Counted from the first letter of the stretch, positions 18,041 through 26,419 are shown. The stretch: 64,000 bases of DNA from Nocardia caishijiensis NBRC 108228 (GCF_001612825.1 NZ_BDBE01000027.1:62001-126000); one strand, 5' to 3'. The notes: a model not told the origin generated them from the sequence alone. Numbers and translations are program-made.

Positions 18041-19039
18041 ATGTCAGCGCACCGAATGACGGCCCGCATGCGTGCCGCCGTCGCACTCCTGATCGTCGCG
18101 GTCACCGCGACGGCCGTCGGCTGCGGCACCTCCACCTCCGAAGAACCGGCCGACGCCGGAACGCGCCAGGTGGAAACCGCCAAGGGTCAGATCACCGTGC
18201 CCGCCGACCCGCAGCGCATCGTGGTGCTCAACGGCGCCCTCGCCGGATTCCTCTACGACCTCGATGCCAACGTCAAGGCCGCGGACCCGCGCATTCTCGG
18301 CGTCACCCTCGCTCCCGGCGAGTTCCCCCCGGCCTGGGCCGCCGACGCGAACGAGCAGGGCACCGAGGCGGTCCCCTCCGGTGACGATCTCAACCTGGAG
18401 TTCATCGCCGCCCAGCGACCCGACCTCATCATCGGCGGCGGCCCCGGCTTCCCCGGCCTGCAGACCATCAAGAACTACGACAAGCTCAGCGCCGTCGCGC
18501 CGACCGCCCTCGTCCCCTCGGATCTCGCCAACTGGCAGGACCAGCTGAAGACGGTCGCGGACTTCGTGAACCGCCCCGACAAGGTCGAGCCCATGATCAC
18601 CGCCTACAAGGACCGGGTCGCGGAGGTGAAGGCCAAGCTGAAGATCCCCCAGGGCGCGACCTCGGTGATGCAGTCCCAGGCCGACGGCAAGCCCATCCTG
18701 CTCGCTCCAGGCACCCCGCTGTCCAACCTCCTCGCCGATGTCGGCTTCACCATCGACGACAAGATCGAGGCCAAGGCAGGCAACCCGCCCCGCACCCAGG
18801 CGGGCGACTGGGTCACCTTCAGCCCCGAACTGCTGAGCACCGTCGCCGACGCCCCGGTCCTGTTCGTGATCCTGCTCGACGGCGGCCGCAACATCCCCGC
18901 CCTGAAACAGGACCCGGCCCTGGCCATGCTCCCCGCGTTCCAGAAGAACCAGGTCTACGAACTCCCCGCAGCCAGCAAGCGCCCGGACTACCGCCAGTCC
19001 ATGGCCACCCTCGACCTGCTGGCCGACACCTTCAAGTGA
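18041..19039 (+). CDS. Siderophore-binding lipoprotein 2 (paralogue of the one at 1439)
   Basis: This is a 332-residue lipoprotein with lipobox AVGC (Cys28) and the same binding-protein fold as the first copy. Shared blocks include VPADPQRIVVLNG, NLEFIAAQRPDLIIGGG and a C-terminal KRPDYRQSMATLDLLAD. AGAAAGAAGGAA precedes ATG 18041. It follows the NRPS by 35 bp and ends at a strong terminator, so it is the last gene of the biosynthetic operon. It would bind the cluster's siderophore or a related form. No second permease accompanies it, so it may share the one at the left edge. Confidence 0.9.
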   Translation: MSAHRMTARMRAAVALLIVAVTATAVGCGTSTSEEPADAGTRQVETAKGQITVPADPQRIVVLNGALAGFLYDLDANVKAADPRILGVTLAPGEFPPAWAADANEQGTEAVPSGDDLNLEFIAAQRPDLIIGGGPGFPGLQTIKNYDKLSAVAPTALVPSDLANWQDQLKTVADFVNRPDKVEPMITAYKDRVAEVKAKLKIPQGATSVMQSQADGKPILLAPGTPLSNLLADVGFTIDDKIEAKAGNPPRTQAGDWVTFSPELLSTVADAPVLFVILLDGGRNIPALKQDPALAMLPAFQKNQVYELPAASKRPDYRQSMATLDLLADTFK

Positions 19040-19050
19040 GCTGATTGCCG

Positions 19051-19084
19051 ACCACCCCGCTCGCAATCCAGCAGGCGGGGTGGT
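19051..19084 (+). terminator. Terminator of the siderophore operon
   Basis: A perfect 10-bp stem, 19051-19060 pairing with 19075-19084, around a 14-base loop lies 11 bp after the second binding-protein stop. Confidence 0.8.
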
Positions 19085-19091
19085 TCGCATT

Positions 19092-19826
19092 TCACCGCAG
19101 CTCCCGCCCATCGCACACCCGTCGCGAGACGATGCCACCGCCGGGCGACAACACTGTCTCGCTGACCAGCTTTCCGTCCTGGGCGTATTCCACCCAGAGC
19201 CCGACCGCGCGACCGGCGGAGTACTCCCCAGAACTTCGCATCCCACCACTGAAATACCAACTGCGGGTCGGTCCGTCGCGCCGTCCATCCACATAGGTCT
19301 CCAGCGCGACGATCGGACCGCTCGCCCCGATCCGCTCGATCACCGAACCGCTGAACAGAACACCGTCGTATTCGGCGCGACCGTACCCACTGTCGATCGA
19401 CAACAGCGGATCGCTCATGTCGACCGCATCACGCGGAATTCCCTTGCGCGTCAACTCGTCCCAGATCTCGATGATCTGTCCGTCCTCGTCATAGACCACC
19501 GACGACTCCAGCCCGTCATCGAAGTCGTACCGGTCGACACGACGCAGACGGCCCGACGGATACCGCTCATTCCACACCCCGTGCGGACGGTTCGCTGTGA
19601 ACATTCCGTCATACCGTTCGACACCGTCGGGATACCACCCGGTCCAGGTGCCGTCCCTGTCACCGTCGATATAGCTCCAGAATTCACGCGGCCCACCCAC
19701 CGACCCGACCTCGACAAACCCGGTGAACGGCACACCCCGGTACGACAATCGCCCGGTCTCCCCATCGATCACCACCCCCGGATCATCGCGGTCGATCAGA
19801 TAGTCATCGAAATCCGCCACAGCCAT
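19092..19826 (-). CDS. MORN-like repeat protein, function unknown (YwqK-like)
   Basis: From ATG 19826 it is 244 residues. It contains repeated motifs of the MORN/YwqK kind: GTWTGWYPDGVERYDG, HGVWNERYPSGRLRRVD, DGPTRSWYFSGGMRSSGEY and VGLWVEYAQDGKLVSETV. Such beta-hairpin repeats occur in proteins of unclear role, some annotated as toxin-system antitoxins, and no catalytic site is visible. The open frame extends to 19901, but that TTG falls inside the hairpin at 19881-19919. A GTG around 19856 would add a hydrophobic stretch that could be a weak secretion signal. It ends 7 bp from the siderophore-operon terminator on the opposite strand. Confidence 0.7.
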   Translation of the reverse strand: MAVADFDDYLIDRDDPGVVIDGETGRLSYRGVPFTGFVEVGSVGGPREFWSYIDGDRDGTWTGWYPDGVERYDGMFTANRPHGVWNERYPSGRLRRVDRYDFDDGLESSVVYDEDGQIIEIWDELTRKGIPRDAVDMSDPLLSIDSGYGRAEYDGVLFSGSVIERIGASGPIVALETYVDGRRDGPTRSWYFSGGMRSSGEYSAGRAVGLWVEYAQDGKLVSETVLSPGGGIVSRRVCDGRELR

Positions 19827-19880
19827 ACCCTGGCAGAAGTGCGTCGCGAACACTGCGACGAACCCGCTCGCCGACAACAG

Positions 19881-19919
19881 CGAGAGGCCCCGCCGGTGCA
19901 ATACCGGCGGGGCCTCTCG
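19881..19919 (-). terminator. Terminator of the pnt operon
   Basis: A perfect 17-bp stem, 19881-19897 pairing with 19903-19919, around a 5-base loop sits 17 bp past the pntB stop. It is one of the strongest hairpins in the window. Confidence 0.88.
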
Positions 19920-19936
19920 TGTGTGAATCGCTTGTC

Positions 19937-21376
19937 TTACAGCGCCTTCAGTTCCTCGGTGACCGCACCGACGGACTTCTTGGCGTCGCCGAACAGCATG
20001 GAGGTGTGGTCGGCGTAGAACAGCGGGTTGTCGATGCCTGCGAAGCCGGAGTTCATCGAGCGCTTGAGCACGATGACGCTCTTGGCCTGGTCGACGTTGA
20101 GGACCGGCATGCCGTAGATCGGGCTGGACGGGTCCTCGCGGGCGGCGGGGTTGGTGACGTCGTTGGCGCCGATCACCAGGACCACATCGGTGCGGTTGAA
20201 CTCACCGTTGATGTCGTCCATTTCCTTCATCGCGTCGTAGGAGACCTCGGCCTCGGCCAGCAGCACGTTCATGTGCCCGGGCATCCGACCGGCGACGGGG
20301 TGGATCGCGTACTTGACCTCGACACCCTTGCCTTCCAGCAGCGACGCCATTTCCTTCACCGCGTGCTGCGCCTGGGCCACGGCCATGCCGTAACCGGGCA
20401 CCACGATGACCTGGTTGGCGTAGGCCATCTGGATCGCGGCATCGGCGGCGGAGGTCGCCTTGGCCGACTTGGCCTCACCACCGCCCGCGGCGGCCGCGCC
20501 ACCGCCACCACCGAACCCACCGGCGACGATCGCGGGGATCGACCGGTTCATGGCCTTGGCCATCAGGTTGGTGAGGATGGTGCCGGACGCGCCGACGATC
20601 ATGCCCGCCACGATCATCGCGGTGTTGTTCAGCGCCAAGCCCGCGGCCGCGGCCGACAGACCGGTGAGGGCGTTGAGCAGCGAGATGACGACCGGCATAT
20701 CGGCGCCACCGATCGGCAGCACCACCATCAGGCCGAGCACACCGGCCAGCACCAGCAGCGCGATCATCCAGAGTTGCGACACGCCACCGTCGTTGGCGCC
20801 CAGACCGATCACCACGGCACACACGATGGAGCCGAGCAGCAGCAGCAGGTTCAGCGGCTGCTGCAGCTTGCCGATGCCGATCGGCTTGCCGGACAGGATT
20901 TCCTGCAGTTTCGCGAAGGCGATGATCGAGCCCCAGAAGGAGATCGAGCCGATCACCGCGGCGAACAGCGAGCCGATGATGATGTGGATGTTCGGTTCGT
21001 CGTGCAGCGCGGAGAAGCCCGAGCTGTCGATGAATTCGGTCCACGCGATGAGCGCGACGGTGCCACCACCGACACCGTTGAACGCCGCGACCAGCTGCGG
21101 CATCTCGGTCATCTTGGTGCGCACGGCGGGCGGAACACCCAGCGCCACACCGACGACCAGACCACCGGCGATCAGGATCCAGTTCAGCATCTCGGTGTGC
21201 CGGATCGAGATCAACGTGGCGACGACGGCCAATGCCATACCGACGGCGGCGATCTGGTTGCCGCGCACGGCGGTCTTGGGGCCGGTGAGCCCCATCAGGC
21301 CGTAGATGAACATGGAGAAGGCCACGATGTAGAGGCCGTTGACCAGGTAGGTCATATTGTCGACTGCGTGCATCAC
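19937..21376 (-). CDS. pntB: NAD(P) transhydrogenase beta subunit PntB
   Basis: The 479-residue beta subunit holds the rest of the proton channel plus the NADP(H)-binding domain III. The complex couples proton entry to hydride transfer from NADH to NADP. The N-terminal half has about eight hydrophobic helices. The C-terminal half carries VIVVPGYGMAVAQAQH (NADP fold), HPVAGRMPGHMNVLLAEA and the end segment MLFGDAKKSVGAVTEEL, all typical of PntB. Its start overlaps the pntAb stop by 4 bp, so the three genes form one operon read leftward to the hairpin at 19881-19919. Confidence 0.95.
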   Translation of the reverse strand: MMHAVDNMTYLVNGLYIVAFSMFIYGLMGLTGPKTAVRGNQIAAVGMALAVVATLISIRHTEMLNWILIAGGLVVGVALGVPPAVRTKMTEMPQLVAAFNGVGGGTVALIAWTEFIDSSGFSALHDEPNIHIIIGSLFAAVIGSISFWGSIIAFAKLQEILSGKPIGIGKLQQPLNLLLLLGSIVCAVVIGLGANDGGVSQLWMIALLVLAGVLGLMVVLPIGGADMPVVISLLNALTGLSAAAAGLALNNTAMIVAGMIVGASGTILTNLMAKAMNRSIPAIVAGGFGGGGGAAAAGGGEAKSAKATSAADAAIQMAYANQVIVVPGYGMAVAQAQHAVKEMASLLEGKGVEVKYAIHPVAGRMPGHMNVLLAEAEVSYDAMKEMDDINGEFNRTDVVLVIGANDVTNPAAREDPSSPIYGMPVLNVDQAKSVIVLKRSMNSGFAGIDNPLFYADHTSMLFGDAKKSVGAVTEELKAL

Positions 21377-21675
21377 TCGGCCGCCTTCTTCTTACCCTTG
21401 AACATGCCGAGCATGCGGTCGGTGACCACGAAGCCACCGATGACGTTCAGCGTTCCGAACACCACGGCGACGAACAGGATCACCTGCACCAGCAGGGAGG
21501 GGTCCTTCACATTGCCGAGCGTCACCAGCGCGCCGAGCACGACGATGCCGTGGATGGCGTTGGTGCCCGACATCAGCGGGGTGTGCAGGGTGTTGGGGAC
21601 CTTCGAGATGACGGCGAATCCGACGAAGCCGGACAGCACGAGAATCGCGATGTTCGCGAGAAGTTCGGTGTACAT
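21373..21675 (-). CDS. pntAb: NAD(P) transhydrogenase alpha subunit, membrane part (PntAb)
   Basis: This small 100-residue membrane protein with three or four helices forms part of the proton channel. HTPLMSGTNAIHGIVVLGAL is the conserved core. E. coli has this segment fused to the NAD domain in PntA; the split three-gene form is known from Rhodospirillum and mycobacteria. The start codon shares a base with the pntAa stop and the stop overlaps pntB by 4 bp, so expression is tightly coupled. Confidence 0.93.
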   Translation of the reverse strand: MYTELLANIAILVLSGFVGFAVISKVPNTLHTPLMSGTNAIHGIVVLGALVTLGNVKDPSLLVQVILFVAVVFGTLNVIGGFVVTDRMLGMFKGKKKAAE

Positions 21676-22793
21676 CAGGCTTCCACCTCACGGGTGACAC
21701 AAGAATCGGCCAGCACCTGATCATCGAAATCAGGCGCGAGCTTGCCGTCGACCAGCATCAGTTCCAGCAGCGCGGCGATGTTCTTGGAGTACAGCTCCGA
21801 CGCGTGCTCGGGCATGGTGGCGGGCAGGTTCAGCGGCGAGGCGATGGTCACCTCGTGCTTGACGACGATCTCGCCCGGCTCGGTGAGCTCGCAGTTGCCG
21901 CCGGTCTCTCCGGCCAGGTCGACGATCACGCTGCCGGGCTTCATGCCCTCGACCGCGGCGGCCGTCACCAGACGCGGCGCCAGGCGACCCGGCACGAGCG
22001 CGGTCGTGATGACCACGTCGAAACCCTTGATGGCGTCTTCCAGCGCCTGCTGCTGCTTGGCCTTCTCCTCCTCGGTGAGCTCGCGGGCGTACCCACCCTC
22101 ACCGGCGGCGTCGATGCCGAGATCGAGCCACTGCGCACCGACGGAACGCACCTGGTCGGCGACCTCGGGACGCACGTCGTAACCGGTGGTGCGACCACCG
22201 AGACGCTTGGCGGTCGCCAGGGCCTGCAGGCCTGCCACGCCGACACCGAGCACGAGAACCGTCGCGGGCTTCACGGTGCCCGCCGCGGTGGTGAGCATCG
22301 GGAAGAACCGGGTCGACTCCGACGCGGCGAGCAGCACGGCCTTGTACCCGGCCACATTGGCCTGCGAGGACAGCGCGTCCATCACCTGCGCGCGCGAGAT
22401 ACGCGGGATGGCCTCGACCGCGAAAGCCTGCACACCGGCCGCCTTCAGCGCGCCGATCTGGTTCTCCGCGTTGCGGGGAGCGAGGAAACCGATCAGCGTC
22501 TGCCCCGACGACAGCTTGGCCACCTCGGCATCGCTGGGCGGAGCCACCTTCACCACGACATCGGCCGACCACGGATCACCGATCGTCGCACCGGCCTCTA
22601 CATAGGCAGCGTCGGGAATGAGCGCGCCGAGGCCCGCACCGGCTTCCACGATCACCTCGACACCCTGCTTGGACAGGGTGGGGATGATCTTGGGTACCAG
22701 GGCGACTCGCCGCTCACCCACGCCGGACTCGCGAACGACTCCGACACGCGCGCCGCGTGGCGAAACCTCGCCAACGTTTTGCGTTGTCTCCAC
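21675..22793 (-). CDS. pntAa: NAD(P) transhydrogenase alpha subunit, NAD-binding domain I (PntAa)
   Basis: This 372-residue soluble subunit binds NAD(H). It has the alanine dehydrogenase/PntA N-terminal region (GVVRESGVGERRVALVP), the Rossmann glycine cluster VLVLGVGVAGLQALATAKRLGG and the mobile-loop region EEEKAKQQQALEDAIKGFDVVITTALVPGR. GTG 22793 has AAGGAAG about 9 bases ahead. It is the first gene of the pnt operon; its promoter must lie in the 398-bp gap to the HIT gene. Confidence 0.94.
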   Translation of the reverse strand: METTQNVGEVSPRGARVGVVRESGVGERRVALVPKIIPTLSKQGVEVIVEAGAGLGALIPDAAYVEAGATIGDPWSADVVVKVAPPSDAEVAKLSSGQTLIGFLAPRNAENQIGALKAAGVQAFAVEAIPRISRAQVMDALSSQANVAGYKAVLLAASESTRFFPMLTTAAGTVKPATVLVLGVGVAGLQALATAKRLGGRTTGYDVRPEVADQVRSVGAQWLDLGIDAAGEGGYARELTEEEKAKQQQALEDAIKGFDVVITTALVPGRLAPRLVTAAAVEGMKPGSVIVDLAGETGGNCELTEPGEIVVKHEVTIASPLNLPATMPEHASELYSKNIAALLELMLVDGKLAPDFDDQVLADSCVTREVEA

Positions 22794-23191
22794 TAGTCAG
22801 ACTTCCTTTTCGTGCTGGCTTCGAGCCTGGGAACAACGGTTCAGCCGACGTTACCGGTCAGTAAGTTCAACTGAAATCCTCGCAACTGTACTCGGCTCGC
22901 GGTGAGCCTAGCGGAGATGCCCGTCACAGCGGAGAACTGGACTCTTGACCATAAAACGGACAGAGCGGACCTGTTTCCGCAGCGACAGCCACTTTCTCGG
23001 CTCGCCGGGCGCCGGGTGGCGCCTGACTACACATTCGTAGCCGCAGGTAGGCAAGGACAAGAACGCACACGCAGGTCCGCTACTTACCTGGACGTGAGAG
23101 TGCGGGTAGGACGCTCGGCAACCCGACCCGACGTGATGTGTGTCATGCAAGGACTGTTGCGCGCCGACGGCCACACCGTAGGGTGCACCGT
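22794..23191. other. Intergenic region between divergent pntAa and HIT genes
   Basis: This stretch holds the pntAa ribosome site and presumably its promoter, though I could not single out a convincing -35/-10 pair on the minus strand. On the plus strand TAGGGT at 23179-23184 serves the HIT gene. Open frames on both strands lack ribosome sites and family features, so I do not call genes here. Confidence 0.5.
23179..23184 (+). promoter_or_regulatory. -10 element, leaderless start of HIT gene
   Basis: TAGGGT lies 7 bases before the GTG start, the distance expected if transcription begins at the start codon. There is no ribosome site. Confidence 0.45.
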
Positions 23192-23689
23192 GTGAACGAC
23201 TGCGTCTTCTGTCGGATCGTGGCCGGTGCCGCGCCTGCGACCAAGGTCTACGAGGACGACGCGGTCTGCGCGTTCCTCGACATCCGGCCGATCACCCGGG
23301 GCCACACCCTCGTGATTCCCAAGACCCACGCCACCGAACTCGACGATCTCGATCCCGATCTCGGCGCACGGGTCTTCCGCGTCGGCCATCATCTGGCCCG
23401 TGCCCTGCGCCGCGGCGGGCTGGCCAGCGACGGCGCCAACCTCGCCATCAACGACGGCACCGCGGCCTTCCAGACCGTCGGCCATGTGCACCTGCACGTG
23501 GTGCCGCGCAAGCACGGTGACAAACTCGGTTTCGCCAAGGGGTTCCTGCTGCGACGTCCGCACGAACCCACCTCGACGGCGGCGGCGATCCGGGCGGGCC
23601 TCGACGCGCTCGACGCCGAGGCGAATACGCCGGGGCGGCAACCGGATCGGCCGGGCCCGTCGAGCGAAGCAGAAGGAGTACAGGGATGA
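23192..23689 (+). CDS. HIT-family nucleotide hydrolase/transferase
   Basis: A 165-residue protein with the histidine triad HVHLHVV near residue 95 and the N-terminal DCVFCRIVAGAAP that often binds zinc in bacterial HIT proteins. HIT enzymes cleave adenosine phosphoramidates or dinucleotides; the exact substrate cannot be read here. GTG 23192 sits 7 bases after a -10-like TAGGGT, so the message may be leaderless. The C-terminus extends about 40 residues beyond the core and is Arg/Pro-rich. It overlaps the next gene by 4 bp. Confidence 0.88.
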   Translation: MNDCVFCRIVAGAAPATKVYEDDAVCAFLDIRPITRGHTLVIPKTHATELDDLDPDLGARVFRVGHHLARALRRGGLASDGANLAINDGTAAFQTVGHVHLHVVPRKHGDKLGFAKGFLLRRPHEPTSTAAAIRAGLDALDAEANTPGRQPDRPGPSSEAEGVQG

Positions 23690-24528
23690 CCGAACCGACA
23701 CCGCCGCGTGAGCAGCTCACCGACCTCCTCGCCCAGCAGTGGGAGGCCATCGCCGCGCTGGTCGCCGACCTCGACGAAAAAGCTTGGCGCCGACCGTCGC
23801 CGCTGCCGGGCTGGACCCTGTTCGACGTGGTCGCCCACGTGATCGGCACCGAATCGTGGCTGCTCGGCCGCACCCCACCCGCCCATGATCCGTTGCGCCC
23901 CAAGACCGACGTGCGGACCCTGCCGCACGTGCGCAACGAAGTCGCCGTGCTCAACGAGATCTGGGTCGACCGGCTACGTCCGCTGTCGGGCAAACGACTG
24001 CTCGCACTGTTCGACGAGGTCACCGAGCAGCGCCGGGCCGCTCTCGCCGCCATGACGGAGGAGGCGTGGGAGGCGCCGACGGTGTCACCGGTCGGGCAGG
24101 TGGCCTACGGCCGGTTCATGCGGGTCCGGCTGTTCGACTGCTGGATGCACGAACTCGACCTCGCCGACGGGATCGGCCGCAGCATCGATGAGGGCGGCGC
24201 GCGAGCGGAGGCGGCGTTCACCGAACTCACGCTCGGGCTCGGACGCGCGGTGGTGAAAGGCGCCAAGGCGCCGGATGGTTCGCGGATCACGATCGATCTC
24301 ACCGGTCCGGTCACCCGCCAGGTCCACCTGGCGGTGGAGGGCGGACGCGGTTCGGTACTCACCGCGGCCGACGGGGAACCGACAGCCGTGATCCGTCTGG
24401 ATTCCGGTCTCTTCGCGCGTCTGCGCGGCGGGCGGCAGTCGGCGGCGACGCACCCGGGCAAGGTGGTCGTCGAAGGCGATGCCGCACTCGGCGACCGGCT
24501 CGTCCAGAATCTGGCCTTCACCATCTGA
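23686..24528 (+). CDS. Maleylpyruvate isomerase/DinB-family, probably mycothiol-dependent enzyme
   Basis: A 280-residue protein of the DinB-like metalloenzyme superfamily used with mycothiol in actinobacteria. The N-terminal four-helix part shows WTLFDVVAHVIGTESWLLGR with a candidate metal His, and RFMRVRLFDCWMHELDLADG gives the second His. The C-terminal half resembles an SCP2-like domain (TAADGEPTAVIRLDSGLFARLRGGR). ATG 23686 overlaps the HIT stop (ATGA). It may detoxify or isomerise a thiol-linked metabolite; the substrate is unknown. Its stop shares one base with the next start. Confidence 0.83.
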   Translation: MTEPTPPREQLTDLLAQQWEAIAALVADLDEKAWRRPSPLPGWTLFDVVAHVIGTESWLLGRTPPAHDPLRPKTDVRTLPHVRNEVAVLNEIWVDRLRPLSGKRLLALFDEVTEQRRAALAAMTEEAWEAPTVSPVGQVAYGRFMRVRLFDCWMHELDLADGIGRSIDEGGARAEAAFTELTLGLGRAVVKGAKAPDGSRITIDLTGPVTRQVHLAVEGGRGSVLTAADGEPTAVIRLDSGLFARLRGGRQSAATHPGKVVVEGDAALGDRLVQNLAFTI

Positions 24529-25199
24529 TGCGGTTGTTCCTGGCCTCCTATCGGTTCGGCGGCTTCGCCGAGCGGCTGGCCACGCTGGCGGGCGGCAAGG
24601 GCAGGGTCGCGGTGATCCCGAACGCGTGCGACGCCTGGCCCGCGGCGTGGTCGTCGGCCGTCGCCAGCGACATGGAACCCCTTCGCAGGCAAGGCTATTC
24701 GCCCGAGGTGCTGGATCTGCGCGACTACGTCGGGCAGCCCGCGCAGCTCGAGCGGCGGCTGCGCGAGTTCTCGATGGTGTGGGTGCGTGGCGGGAACACC
24801 TTCGTGCTGCGCGCCCAATTCGCCCGCAGCGGAGCCGATTCCGTGCTGCCAGCACTACTGTCCGAGGACGCTGTGGCCTACGCGGGGTACAGCGCCGGTG
24901 CCTGCCTGCTCACACCCGATCTGCACGGACTCGAGACGGTGGACGACCCGGGCGAGGTCCTGCCCGCCACAGGGACGGCGCCGCGCTGGGACGGGCTCGG
25001 GCTGGTGGATCGGCAGCTGGTCGTGCACCTGGACTCGGCGACCGATCCGGACGGCGAGTCGGCGAAAATGCTTGCGCGGTACGAGGAAGAAGGGGTGCCA
25101 CACTGGGCGCTCACCGATGACGATGTCGTCGTGGTCGACGGTGAACGAACCGAGGTCTTGCGCGGGTCGTCCGGAAATGCGGCGTCCGGCCCGAGGTGA
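24528..25199 (+). CDS. Peptidase S51 (dipeptidase E-like)
   Basis: A 223-residue class-I-amidotransferase-like fold serine peptidase. The nucleophile elbow AGYSAGACLL carries Ser, and GGNTFVLR upstream is the usual S51 signature. The downstream LGLVDRQLVVHLDS would supply the catalytic His. E. coli PepE cleaves Asp-X dipeptides; specificity here is not certain. It is translationally coupled to the DinB-like gene (TGATG) and is the last gene of the HIT - DinB - S51 operon. Confidence 0.83.
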   Translation: MRLFLASYRFGGFAERLATLAGGKGRVAVIPNACDAWPAAWSSAVASDMEPLRRQGYSPEVLDLRDYVGQPAQLERRLREFSMVWVRGGNTFVLRAQFARSGADSVLPALLSEDAVAYAGYSAGACLLTPDLHGLETVDDPGEVLPATGTAPRWDGLGLVDRQLVVHLDSATDPDGESAKMLARYEEEGVPHWALTDDDVVVVDGERTEVLRGSSGNAASGPR

Positions 25200-25238
25200 C
25201 CAGTCCGCCCGGTCCGCGTCGTGCGGAATCGCGCGGGG

Positions 25239-25754
25239 TCAGCGTACCGAGTCCACGTCGGTCAAGGCGGTGTCCGTCGGGGCGCTCCGGCGGAACACGA
25301 TCCAGCGCATCGCGCAGTACATGTACACGGCCTCGCATCCACCGGCCAGCAACCGCGCCACGTGGTACTGGAGACCGAGCGCGGCGAGACCCGAGCCCAC
25401 CCCCAGGATGAACGCCAGGTAGTTCACCACGACCACGACCACATACACCGCCGCCTGCTTGCCCATCGGGGCGTGCGAGTGGAAGTTGAAGGTGCGGTTG
25501 AGCAGAAAACTCAGACCGAACGCGACAATGTAGGCGCACGTGATCGACAACCACACGGGCAGCCCGAAACCGTCGTGCAGCAGGGTGAGCAGCAGCAGGT
25601 CGACGCCGAAGGTGAAGCTGTTGATCAGGGCGAAGCCGAGGAAGGTCGCGGGCACATAGCGATCGAGCCCCCACGGCAGCCGGGCGACGACACCCTCGCA
25701 CCAGCGGGTGAACCGGTCGGCCGCCGAATCGGTGACACTCGCGTGCTGCTCCAC
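25239..25754 (-). CDS. GtrA-family membrane protein 1
   Basis: A small polytopic protein with four predicted helices and the GtrA core: FGFALINSFTFGVDLLLLTLL at the first helix and AFGLSFLLNRTFNF in the second. GtrA proteins are thought to flip or hold polyprenyl-linked sugars for wall polysaccharide decoration. GTG 25754 has GAGG close by and gives 171 residues; ATG 25784 would add ten residues with no visible ribosome site. No glycosyltransferase lies next to it. A second GtrA protein is at 35649-36191. Confidence 0.8.
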   Translation of the reverse strand: MEQHASVTDSAADRFTRWCEGVVARLPWGLDRYVPATFLGFALINSFTFGVDLLLLTLLHDGFGLPVWLSITCAYIVAFGLSFLLNRTFNFHSHAPMGKQAAVYVVVVVVNYLAFILGVGSGLAALGLQYHVARLLAGGCEAVYMYCAMRWIVFRRSAPTDTALTDVDSVR

Positions 25755-25815
25755 TCGCCTCAGCGTGCCAGCGGCACATGACATCGAGGTGAGCAGCGGG
25801 CAAACGTCCCGGACG

Positions 25816-26112
25816 TCAGCCGCCGACCGCCGCGACCCGCCCGCGCTCGAGCGCGGTCCACTCGGCGAGGCAGCGGCGGCGGGTGAATTCGTCGGCCTCG
25901 GCCAGCAGGGCGTCGCGCAGCACGACCGGGTCGGCGGCCCACGAGCTCGCGATCTCGGCGAGCGCGCGCAGATCGAACAGACCCGTCGACTCGAGCGCGG
26001 TCATCCATTCGTCGTGGTCGCCGGTGTACACGCGACGCATCGCGTCGGCCTCGAGCTCGGCACCGAGAAGGGCGCCGACCAGCTCGGCCCGGTCCCGAGG
26101 TTCCCTCATCAT
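25816..26112 (-). CDS. Hypothetical small acidic protein
   Basis: 98 residues from ATG 26112, which has GGGAGGA five bases upstream; the longer frame to 26211 lacks this. The sequence is rich in Ala, Leu, Glu and Arg and looks helical, with DEWMTALESTGLFDLRALAEIA and DEFTRRRCLAEWTALERG. No membrane helix or signal peptide is seen. I do not recognise a family. It lies 62 bp upstream of, and in the same direction as, the GtrA gene. Confidence 0.6.
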   Translation of the reverse strand: MMREPRDRAELVGALLGAELEADAMRRVYTGDHDEWMTALESTGLFDLRALAEIASSWAADPVVLRDALLAEADEFTRRRCLAEWTALERGRVAAVGG

Positions 26113-26419
26113 CCGATCCTCCCTGCGAAAAACGGTGCGGCACAACGACATCGCGTACGCGATGCGCAGGCAACGGAACAAGAAACACACCGGGCGGCCC
26201 CGACAGATCACACCCTCCCCTGCATTGTGACCAGTCGGACGCCGTATACACCAACCGGCCGCGCCGAATCACAGTCATGCCCGCGCACCCTTGTTCGGAC
26301 ACACATCACATCTGGACGGTTGATCACCACGCTCGGGTGGTGTTCGGCACTCCGACGATGCCGCCACCAGAGCGTGGTGATCGCATGATCGGGAGGGCGT
26401 CGGCGGGTTAGCGTTAGGA
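26113..26419. other. Intergenic region before the FAD-linked oxidase gene
   Basis: About 300 bp without a credible gene. It contains the inverted repeat at 26322-26382 and, just before the oxidase ATG, TAGCGT at 26409-26414 as a possible -10. The promoter of the small hypothetical gene must lie in its left part. Confidence 0.5.
26322..26382. repeat. Inverted repeat, candidate operator of the FAD-linked oxidase gene
   Basis: Arms GATCACCACGC (26322-26332) and GCGTGGTGATC (26372-26382) are perfect 11-bp complements separated by 39 bases. A nested CACCAC/GTGGTG pair gives an alternative small hairpin. It lies 38-98 bp before the oxidase start, where a regulator could bind. Confidence 0.55.

Noticed and set aside
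19827..19901. Longer N-terminus of the MORN-like protein
   Set aside because: The TTG start lies in the loop of the pnt terminator and there is no ribosome site.
22902..23195. Possible 97-codon gene before the HIT gene
   Set aside because: No ribosome site, no family features, and it runs over the HIT promoter and start. The opposite strand is also open, typical of chance in this composition.
23133..26309. Shared 12-mer GTGATGTGTGTC at 23133-23144 (plus) and 26298-26309 (minus)
   Set aside because: A 12-base match is expected many times by chance in 64 kb. The two copies lie at different distances from their genes and no third exact copy was seen.
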